From an uncultured Alphaproteobacteria bacterium (GTDB lineage Bacteria > Pseudomonadota > Alphaproteobacteria > Puniceispirillales > Puniceispirillaceae): a stretch of 10,691 nt of DNA. A program made the translations under genes and the position numbers. Below, piece after piece: positions 5,614-10,691 of this stretch (positions within the stretch are counted from its first letter, which is position 1; each line of letters opens with the position of its first letter). The notes beneath the pieces are model-generated. The model was not told the origin of the DNA. It saw nothing but the letters and a program-made list of their open reading frames with translations, and made no database searches. The DNA lies in contig CAJYBL010000036.1 of NCBI GenBank assembly GCA_913064995.1, forward strand, positions 1 through 10,691, read 5' to 3'.

Positions 5614-8210
5614 AGTGCCTTATCAATGACCTCACGAAGATCATTTGATTGCGCCTGTTTTTGTATCTTTTGCAAAACCGCGCCCATCTTGGCACGCCGT
5701 TCGGGGGCATATTGCGCCATCCGGGTCAAAGGCAAAGCCATCCTTGCCGCCAATTGCGGGTTACGCGAATCAATACCAATCAGGTAATCGCCGATAAAAT
5801 CAAATCCTGATCCATCATCAGCATAGAAATGCACCGGATTTCCAGTCATAAAGGCACCAAGAACCGACCGTAATTTATTTGGATTATTCGCATCAAATGC
5901 CGGATGCGCCATTAATTCGCCAAGCCGCGCAACCGTGCCAGAGACAAGCGACATCGATTCCATCATGAACCATTTTTCCATGACAAGCGGGCTGTCCTGC
6001 CACCGGTCATGAAACGCCTGCAAAGCAATGGCACGCGCCGGATGATCACAATGGTTCAAGGCCATTAATGCGCCTTGTGACAGGGTCATATTCTGGTCAT
6101 GCACCTGTTTTGCGGCGCGTTCAATCGCGGCATTGTCACCGGCCGCAATGGCCAATCCCAACAGCCGGTTTAACAGGGCACGCCCACCATCTGTTTTGGC
6201 CATGATGGCCACATTTTCATCGGTCAGTGCAGATTTGATTTGCGGTGCTAGCATCCGCCCAAGAGCCGCCTCAACCGCCCGTCTTGAATGGAATAGCGTC
6301 ACTGGATCGGCTGGCGTCATACGGCTTTCCAGAACCGAAATCGCGGGAAGCGTCAAAAGACCCGATTTGAACATATCCAGTAAATCTGGATCGGCGAGAC
6401 TGTTGGCATAGGCCTTGGCGAGTGCCGCAATTGCGGTTTCATCAACGCCATGTTTCGGATCATCTGCAATTGCTAGAATTTGATCGGCAAGAAGCGTTTG
6501 CGCCGCATCCCAACGGTTAAACATATCGGCATCATGCGCCATTAAATGCAGCCGTTCAGATGATGATAAATCATCTTTCAAAATAACCGGTGCTGAAAAA
6601 TTGCGAAGCAAACTTGGCACGACTTTTCCGGATGATGCGGGGAAAATCGGTTGGAGATGCGTTTTGCCAGTGACCAGAGTCACCTGTTCATCAAGATAGG
6701 GCGCATCGGCCGACAGCCGGAATGGTACAATCGCCCCATCATCGCCAACAAGTCCAATGCGAACCGGTATCGGCAGCGGCAAGCGGGGTGTCTTTGCCAT
6801 GGTTTCAGGAATAGTCTGGGTAAATTCGATGGCAAACGCCTGATTATCATCAATTGCCACGCGGCTGGCGGTCAATTCAGGCGTTCCGGCCTGCGAATAC
6901 CAGCCAGCAAAGCCCGACAGATCAACACCATTTGCATCGGCAAGTGCCGCCACAAAATCATCGCACGTTACCGCCGCCCCATCATGGCGTTCAAAATAAA
7001 GATCGGTGCCGCGCCGAAACCCATCCTTGCCAAGATAGCCAGCAAGCATGCGAATGACCTCAGCGCCTTTTTCATATACCGTCGCCGTGTAAAAATTATT
7101 GATCTCGCGATAGCTTTCAGGCCGGATCGGGTGCGCTGTCGGGCTGCGATCTTCGGGGAATTGCGCCGCGCGAAGCATCGACACATCATCGGCGCGTTGC
7201 AGACCAGCATCATGCATATCGGCTGAAAAACACTGATCGCGAAAAACCGTCAGCCCCTCCTTAAGGGTTAATTGAAACCAGTCACGGCAGGTCACACGAT
7301 TGCCAGTCCAATTATGGAAATATTCATGGGCAATAATCGACTCGACACGGCGAAGGTCAGTATCAGTTGCGGTTTTCGGATCGGCCAGCACAAATTTGCT
7401 GTTAAAAATATTCAGGCCTTTATTTTCCATCGCGCCCATATTGAAATGGCTAACCGCAACGATCTGGAACAGATCAAGGTCATATTCAAGGCCATAAACC
7501 TCTTCATCCCAGCGCATTGACCGTTTCAGCGAATCCATCGCATGATGGGTCAAGCCCACATTGCCCTTTTCGACATAGATATGAAGATCAACCTTGCGCC
7601 CCGACATGGTTTGAAAGCTGTCAACAGCACAATCAAGATCACCAACGACCGCCGCGAATAGATAGCTTGGTTTTGGATGCGGGTCATGCCAGATAGCAAA
7701 ATGCCGGTCAGTACCACAATGGCCCGTTTCGATCAGATTTCCATTCGACAGCAATTGCGGGTGGGCGCGTGCGGCTTCTAACCGAACGGTGAAAATGCTC
7801 ATCACATCGGGGCGATCAGGGTAAAACCCGATCCGGCGAAACCCTTCAGGCTCGCATTGCGTGCAATACATGCCGCCCGATAGATACAGCCCTTCGAGTG
7901 CGGTATTGGTTTCAGGGTGGCATTCAGCGATTGTTTCAACAACACAAGCACCATTCAGGCCGGTAATCTGCAATCCTGATTCATCATGGCTATAGTCAGT
8001 ATCGGCCAAGGGTTTGCCATCAACCGAAATTGATTGAAGCTCAAGCCCACGCCCATCAAGATGCAAAATCCCCGCCCCACCAGCCGCGGGGTTCGGCGTG
8101 ACGGCCAATTTGGTTGTGACAATGCTGCCAAGTTCATGAATATCGATGTTCAGATCGACTGACGTTACCAGAAAAGCGGGCGGCGTATAGTCCTCGCGAC
8201 GTTTTAGCAT
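5589..8210 (-). CDS. pepN: Aminopeptidase N, M1 family zinc metalloprotease
   Basis: The 873-residue product is a broad-specificity aminopeptidase that removes N-terminal residues from peptides during cytoplasmic turnover. The zinc site is HEYFH (His295, Glu296, His299) with Glu318 in LKEG 19 residues after the second His. The exopeptidase motif GAMEN is at 259-263, and the transition-state tyrosine is Tyr379 in TVYEKG. NTALEGLY, CTQCEPEGFR and the C-terminal helical domain (SNPxR-like SRNPQLAARM) follow E. coli PepN (870 residues) closely. There is no signal peptide. ATG at 8210 is chosen because it gives the family length and lies 5 bp after the gcrA stop. A TTG at 8267 would overlap gcrA and add 19 residues with no family likeness. 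The Shine-Dalgarno is weak, so translation is probably coupled to gcrA. Confidence 0.95.
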   Translation of the reverse strand: MLKRREDYTPPAFLVTSVDLNIDIHELGSIVTTKLAVTPNPAAGGAGILHLDGRGLELQSISVDGKPLADTDYSHDESGLQITGLNGACVVETIAECHPETNTALEGLYLSGGMYCTQCEPEGFRRIGFYPDRPDVMSIFTVRLEAARAHPQLLSNGNLIETGHCGTDRHFAIWHDPHPKPSYLFAAVVGDLDCAVDSFQTMSGRKVDLHIYVEKGNVGLTHHAMDSLKRSMRWDEEVYGLEYDLDLFQIVAVSHFNMGAMENKGLNIFNSKFVLADPKTATDTDLRRVESIIAHEYFHNWTGNRVTCRDWFQLTLKEGLTVFRDQCFSADMHDAGLQRADDVSMLRAAQFPEDRSPTAHPIRPESYREINNFYTATVYEKGAEVIRMLAGYLGKDGFRRGTDLYFERHDGAAVTCDDFVAALADANGVDLSGFAGWYSQAGTPELTASRVAIDDNQAFAIEFTQTIPETMAKTPRLPLPIPVRIGLVGDDGAIVPFRLSADAPYLDEQVTLVTGKTHLQPIFPASSGKVVPSLLRNFSAPVILKDDLSSSERLHLMAHDADMFNRWDAAQTLLADQILAIADDPKHGVDETAIAALAKAYANSLADPDLLDMFKSGLLTLPAISVLESRMTPADPVTLFHSRRAVEAALGRMLAPQIKSALTDENVAIMAKTDGGRALLNRLLGLAIAAGDNAAIERAAKQVHDQNMTLSQGALMALNHCDHPARAIALQAFHDRWQDSPLVMEKWFMMESMSLVSGTVARLGELMAHPAFDANNPNKLRSVLGAFMTGNPVHFYADDGSGFDFIGDYLIGIDSRNPQLAARMALPLTRMAQYAPERRAKMGAVLQKIQKQAQSNDLREVIDKALGDSPTPA

Positions 8211-8215
8211 CGGCG

Positions 8216-8614
8216 TTAGCTTGAGTCGCGCGATGTTGTATAGGCTTCTTGGCAATGAGTCAGGCAATAGGGCTTGCCGGGTACAATCGCATCACCGCAA
8301 AAGACAAAGCCATTTTTCTTGGGGTCACCGGTTGGCCAGCAACATTTGCTTCTGGACCATTCCAATTGGCGCAACTCAAGGCGCAATGGCAAATTTTCAG
8401 TCACCTCAGGCACGGCGACTTTTGGCTTTTCAACCTTTGGCCGGCTTATTGGCGATGGACGCTTTGGCAGGCCCATCCGGTGGGCTTTGCCAGCAATCGC
8501 GTTCCGCGATACGCCAAGTGCCTCGCCAATTTGCGAAATGGACAAGCCTTGCGTCCATAGCTCTTTCAGCTTTTCAAGACGTTCATCAGTCCAAACATTT
8601 GCTGTATCGGTCAT
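8216..8614 (-). CDS. gcrA: GcrA-family cell cycle regulator
   Basis: GcrA is an alphaproteobacterial transcription factor that binds sigma70-RNA polymerase and DNA carrying methylated GANTC sites made by CcrM. This 132-residue protein has the N-terminal helix-turn-helix WTDERLEKLKELW (8-20), GLSISQIGEALG (23-34) and SRNAIAGKAHRMGL (36-49). A Pro/Lys-rich linker spans about 50-75. The C-terminal domain has CCWPTGDP (91-98), FCG (105-107) and KPYCLTH (114-120), the conserved Cys/His pattern of the family. It is shorter than Caulobacter GcrA (173 residues), mainly in the linker. GAGGAAG at 8618-8624 is a strong ribosome binding site before the ATG. The gene follows aroE-like by 106 bp and has its own likely promoter. 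Its TAA is 5 bp before pepN. It could also be a second GcrA-like copy in the genome. Confidence 0.93.
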   Translation of the reverse strand: MTDTANVWTDERLEKLKELWTQGLSISQIGEALGVSRNAIAGKAHRMGLPKRPSPISRPKVEKPKVAVPEVTENLPLRLELRQLEWSRSKCCWPTGDPKKNGFVFCGDAIVPGKPYCLTHCQEAYTTSRDSS

Positions 8615-8654
8615 TCACTTCCTCATTTTCCAACGATTGCGCCAACAACTACGC

Positions 8655-8667
8655 CAGTGCAGCACTG
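8655..8667 (-). promoter_or_regulatory. Operator-like 13-bp palindrome in front of gcrA
   Basis: CAGTGC-A-GCACTG is a perfect dyad with one central base. It lies 41 bp upstream of the gcrA ATG and covers the position expected for transcription start (about 8665) from the predicted promoter at 8672-8700. That is a typical place for a repressor to bind. The regulator is unknown. Confidence 0.45.
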
Positions 8668-8671
8668 CCCA

Positions 8672-8700
8672 GTTATAGCTGTCTGGCCAAACGAACTCAA
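8672..8700 (-). promoter_or_regulatory. Predicted sigma70-type promoter of gcrA
   Basis: On the minus strand, TTGAGT (8700-8695, four of six to TTGACA) and TATAAC (8677-8672, five of six to TATAAT) are separated by exactly 17 bp. Transcription would start near 8665, giving a leader of about 50 nt. A GANTC site (GAATC, 8706-8710) lies just upstream of the -35. The promoter would serve gcrA and pepN independently of the aroE-like gene. Confidence 0.5.
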
Positions 8701-8727
8701 TGACCGAATCGGCCATTTAGCTATAAC
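8672..8727. repeat. Large inverted repeat between aroE-like and gcrA
   Basis: GTTATAGCT (8672-8680) is the exact reverse complement of AGCTATAAC (8719-8727). Inside it, GGCC (8685-8688) and GGCC (8711-8714) lie on the same axis of symmetry. Together, 14 of 17 arm positions pair, around a 22-nt loop. One arm contains the predicted gcrA -10; the other covers the aroE-like stop codon. The loop contains the -35 and the GANTC site. No T-run follows on either strand, so it does not look like an intrinsic terminator. Confidence 0.6.
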
Positions 8728-9560
8728 GCCCCGATAAATTTACCGATTAGATCAATTTGGTAATCCAGCATATGCCGTCCATAATGCACCCGAAGCCCTG
8801 CTTTTTGTGCTGCAAAAAGCCATTCGGTCTCAGCAGGAACCATAATGATATCAGCGATCACCGTATCAGGGCGCACCGCATCCAGTACCAGAGGCAAGGC
8901 ATCGCCCGGTTTCAGACCAAGGCTAGTGCTGTTAATGATCATATCAGCGTCACCGCCATCACAATCAGTAAGCGCGGCGGCGTGAACATTGGCAAAGCCG
9001 GTTTTGTTGGCAAGCAGGCTGGCAAGTTCTTCAGCCTTGCCAAGGCTGCGATTGGCGATGGTCAATTTACCAATTTTTGCCTCAACCAGCGCCGCCGCAA
9101 TCGCACGGGCAGCACCGCCTGCCCCAATCAGCAAAAACGCCTTATCGGCAACATCATATCCATTGCCAATCGCGCCAGCGACAAAACCGGCACCATCAAA
9201 ATTATCGCCATGCATTGTGCCATCATCATCAAACCGCACCGCATTGACCGCCCCGGTCAATTGGGCGGCGGTGCCAAGGCTGTCGCAAAGATCGGCAAGC
9301 GGCATTTTATGCGGGATCGTCACCGCAAGCCCGCCAAAATTTGGCATGGCGCGAAGCGCGTTGATGATGCGTTCCAGCTTTTCGGGCGGCGCATTGATTG
9401 GCACCATGATATGGGGCAAACCCGCCGCCGCAAAACGCGGGTTAAACACCATTGGTGCCCGAACATGATCAACCGGATGGGCGATCACGCCAAAGACGCG
9501 CGTTGCCCCTTCAACCCATGGCATCTGGTTTGATAATTCAGTTTCAGGCGGCAAAGACAT
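8721..9560 (-). CDS. Shikimate dehydrogenase-like protein (AroE family, atypical substrate site)
   Basis: The 279-residue protein has the AroE fold: an N-terminal substrate domain, then a Rossmann domain with GAGGAAR (146-152) and NRS (170-172), which suggests NADP(H) use. Canonical AroE reduces 3-dehydroshikimate to shikimate. Catalytic Lys85 (TIPHK), Asn106 (GAVNAV), Asp122 (GDNFDGAGF) and Gln268 (HMLDYQ) are present. However, the motif that normally reads HSxSP is HVRAP (32-36), so both serines that hold the shikimate carboxylate are Val and Ala. The canonical NTDG is NFDG. This makes a paralog acting on another substrate as likely as true AroE, and I withhold the symbol. No other aromatic pathway gene is nearby. 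AAGGG lies 10 nt before the ATG. The TAG stop lies inside an inverted repeat shared with the gcrA promoter. Confidence 0.85.
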   Translation of the reverse strand: MSLPPETELSNQMPWVEGATRVFGVIAHPVDHVRAPMVFNPRFAAAGLPHIMVPINAPPEKLERIINALRAMPNFGGLAVTIPHKMPLADLCDSLGTAAQLTGAVNAVRFDDDGTMHGDNFDGAGFVAGAIGNGYDVADKAFLLIGAGGAARAIAAALVEAKIGKLTIANRSLGKAEELASLLANKTGFANVHAAALTDCDGGDADMIINSTSLGLKPGDALPLVLDAVRPDTVIADIIMVPAETEWLFAAQKAGLRVHYGRHMLDYQIDLIGKFIGAL

Positions 9561-9882
9561 CTACCCATTTCCCTTGATCATGGCCAGCATGGCCGGTCTG
9601 GTCCGCCTGCTGCGCCTTTTGTTGACGCCAAGCTATTCCCGCTACGGGGTAAAAGCAAGTCATGCCTGCCAAAATCATGGCACATCATTGCCCAATTATT
9701 GCCAATTTATTACCGCGAAAAGATCACAGCCGCGCCCCTTTCCCGCCCCTATTTAACAGGATTGTAAAGATGTGACACCGGTATGCTGGAATTCATCACC
9801 CACTGTTTGTTCGGCTGCCGGTGTCAACTTTCGTAAATGCGTTAAAAAAGCGCCCCAAAAACAGCAACCAAAGGAAAAGTCT
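9561..9882. other. 322-bp non-coding gap between divergent aroE-like and EF-hand genes
   Basis: I see no convincing gene or RNA here. It should hold the promoters of both flanking genes, but no -35/-10 pair is convincing; on the minus strand TTGCTT and TAGCTT, 17 bp apart, are the best weak pair for aroE-like. Short repeats are present: CATGGCC twice (about 9580-9595), a small CCCG-CTA-CGGG hairpin (9638-9648), ATTGCCCAATT followed by ATTGCCAATT (9687-9707), and CGCCCCT-like boxes 11 bp apart (9733-9750). A larger inverted repeat at 9773-9826 is listed separately. AAGGAAAA at 9871-9878 is the ribosome binding site of the EF-hand gene. Confidence 0.6.
9773..9826. repeat. 9-bp inverted repeat upstream of the EF-hand gene
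   Basis: TGACACCGG (9773-9781) and CCGGTGTCA (9818-9826) are exact reverse complements separated by 36 bp. Their centres are 45 bp apart, a little over four helical turns. They lie 57-110 bp before the EF-hand ATG, so they could be two half-sites for a regulator or a stem in the leader RNA. Confidence 0.55.
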
Positions 9883-10233
9883 ATGAAACAGCGTTATTTC
9901 CCCGTTCTGATCGGTGCCGGTCTTCTGGTATCGGGCAGCATCATCACCGGACTTGCCAATGCCGATATAGGCGATGCGTCATATAAGCGCGACACGTTCA
10001 TGGCAAAAAAGCCCGACATCAATAATGATGGTATGATCAGCCTTGAAGAACTCACCAGTCGTCAAGATAAACGGTTTCAAATGCTTGACCTTAACGCCGA
10101 CGGCATGATCGACAAAACCGAGTTTACCGGCCGCATCGTCGCCATGTTCGCGAAGATGGACAGCAATGGTGATGGCAGCTTGGATGATAAAGAAATCCGC
10201 AAGATGAAGCGCCATAACTACGGCAAGATGTAA
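9883..10233 (+). CDS. Secreted three-EF-hand calcium-binding protein
   Basis: The 116-residue protein starts with a signal peptide: MKQR, a hydrophobic core (about 7-24) and a likely cleavage site ANA|D after residue 27. The mature part is probably periplasmic or secreted. Three EF-hand loops follow: Asp45-Glu56 (DINNDGMISLEE), Asp69-Glu80 (DLNADGMIDKTE) and Asp93-Glu104 (DSNGDGSLDDKE). All have the acidic or Asn ligands at positions 1, 3 and 5, Gly at 6 and Glu at 12, so calcium binding is likely. The loops are exactly 24 residues apart, which leaves one short helix between them, a spacing seen in small bacterial EF-hand proteins. The ATG at 9883 is chosen for the AAGGAAAA site 7 nt before it and for the signal peptide; a longer frame from 9772 adds unrelated residues. 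The physiological role (calcium buffering or sensing) is unknown. Confidence 0.9.
   Translation: MKQRYFPVLIGAGLLVSGSIITGLANADIGDASYKRDTFMAKKPDINNDGMISLEELTSRQDKRFQMLDLNADGMIDKTEFTGRIVAMFAKMDSNGDGSLDDKEIRKMKRHNYGKM
10015..10230 (+). repeat. Three 72-bp (24-residue) EF-hand repeats
   Basis: Residues 45-68, 69-92 and 93-116 form three consecutive 24-residue units with no linker. The third ends exactly at the last residue before the stop. Each begins DxNxDG and has Glu at unit position 12; each ends in Leu or Met. DNA identity between units is modest, so the duplication is old. Confidence 0.8.
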
Positions 10234-10240
10234 AACACAA

Positions 10241-10264
10241 CAGGCGGATATTACAATTCGCCTG
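10241..10264. terminator. Hairpin between the converging EF-hand and msrB genes
   Basis: CAGGCGGAT (10241-10249) pairs with ATTCGCCTG (10256-10264), nine pairs including one G-T, with a 6-nt loop. On the plus strand it is followed only by CTTTC; on the minus strand by TTGTGTTTTA. It starts 7 bp after the EF-hand stop and lies 31 bp beyond the msrB stop, so it may serve both, better for msrB. Confidence 0.55.
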
Positions 10265-10294
10265 CTTTCACCGGCCTTTGCCCATCACCTCCTC

Positions 10295-10691
10295 CTATTC
10301 GTCGCTCACAAAATCCAGTGACGCCGAATTGATGCAATAGCGAAGGCCGGTGGGTTGCGGCCCATCAGGAAACACATGGCCAAGATGTGCGTCACAACGG
10401 TCACAATGAACCTCGGTGCGGCGCATAAAAAAGCTTTCATCAACCGTTTTGCCTATATTTGCCTCGTCAACCGGCGCAAAAAAGCTTGGCCAGCCCGATC
10501 CTGAGTCAAATTTGGTCTCGGATGAAAATAACGGTGTTGCACAGCAGATACAAAGATAGGTGCCAGCGTCATAATGTTTATCAAGACGGCCTGAAAAAGC
10601 CCGCTCGGTGCCATGTTTGCGTGTTACATGATATTGTTCTTCGGTCAGTTGCGCACGCCATTCTTCATCAGTTTTGTTAATTTTATCACTC
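10295..10691 (-). CDS. msrB: Peptide-methionine (R)-S-oxide reductase (5' end cut by window edge)
   Basis: MsrB repairs the R form of oxidised methionine in proteins, using thioredoxin. The visible 131 residues read from SDKINKTDEEWRAQL to SLDFVSDE, ending in TAG at 10295-10297. Family marks are GTERAFSG, KFDSGSGWPSF, RRTEV, HLGHVFPDGP and GLRYCINSASL. The catalytic Cys is visible residue 119 (RYCIN). The zinc site is two CxxC pairs: 47/50 (CICC) and 96/99 (CDRC). An extra Cys (49) lies inside the first pair. No Met precedes in the window, but members usually begin a few residues before this point, so only a few codons are missing. No signal peptide is visible in what is present, suggesting a cytoplasmic enzyme. 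It converges on the EF-hand gene across a hairpin. Confidence 0.95.
   Translation of the reverse strand, partial: SDKINKTDEEWRAQLTEEQYHVTRKHGTERAFSGRLDKHYDAGTYLCICCATPLFSSETKFDSGSGWPSFFAPVDEANIGKTVDESFFMRRTEVHCDRCDAHLGHVFPDGPQPTGLRYCINSASLDFVSDE

Noticed and set aside
8211..8267. Longer PepN start at TTG 8267
   Set aside because: It overlaps gcrA and adds residues absent from the family; ATG 8210 gives the normal length.
8221..8703. 160-residue and shorter plus-strand frames opposite gcrA
   Set aside because: They are antisense to a clearly recognised gcrA and contain no recognisable domain.
8757..9533. 258-residue plus-strand frame opposite the aroE-like gene
   Set aside because: It is antisense to a protein with intact AroE-family motifs; long opposite frames are common in such codon usage.
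9630..9660. Small RNA or tRNA remnant around the CCCG-CTA-CGGG hairpin
   Set aside because: There is only a 4-bp stem, no cloverleaf and no T-loop signature.
9574..9756. 60-residue plus-strand frame upstream of the EF-hand gene
   Set aside because: It starts at a TTG without a ribosome binding site and shows no family likeness.
9772..9882. N-terminal extension of the EF-hand protein by 37 residues
   Set aside because: It would place unrelated residues before a good signal peptide, and the clear ribosome binding site is at 9871-9878, directly before ATG 9883.
1..10691. Mobile element, defence island or toxin-antitoxin pair
   Set aside because: No transposase, integrase, terminal repeats, CRISPR repeat or known defence domain is visible; the genes are ordinary chromosomal genes with similar codon use.

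Overview
The window looks like chromosomal core sequence from a marine-type alphaproteobacterium of intermediate GC. The strongest lineage marker is a GcrA-family cell-cycle regulator, a family essentially confined to Alphaproteobacteria. The other genes (glnA, parE, an RhlE-like DEAD-box helicase, pepN, msrB) are housekeeping genes. A SAR116/Puniceispirillum-like organism would fit, but that is an impression only. I see no tRNA, rRNA, CRISPR array, insertion sequence or prophage gene.

Layout. (1) 1-609: the 3' end of glnA, a strong intrinsic terminator, and a gap with a good sigma70-like promoter for parE. (2) 610-3003, plus strand: parE, then 24 bp later a 128-residue four-helix membrane protein of unknown function, probably co-transcribed. 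(3) 3007-3708, minus strand: a small alpha/beta hydrolase whose stop codon is 3 bp from that of the membrane protein. (4) 3870-5459, plus strand: a DEAD-box RNA helicase with a disordered basic tail, diverging from the hydrolase; its likely start is a TTG with a good ribosome binding site. (5) 5589-9560, minus strand: an atypical shikimate dehydrogenase-like gene, then gcrA, then pepN. gcrA and pepN are 5 bp apart and probably translationally coupled. (6) 9561-9882: a 322-bp non-coding stretch with several short repeats. (7) 9883-10233, plus strand: a secreted protein of three EF-hands with an exact 24-residue period. (8) 10295-10691, minus strand: msrB, missing only its first few codons at the window edge, separated from the EF-hand gene by a hairpin.

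The genes do not form one pathway. I found no convincing new multigene system. The points most worth following are the gap in front of gcrA, where a promoter, a GANTC methylation site, a dyad over the predicted transcription start and a larger inverted repeat are stacked in about 75 bp, and the AroE-like protein that lacks both serines normally used to hold shikimate.
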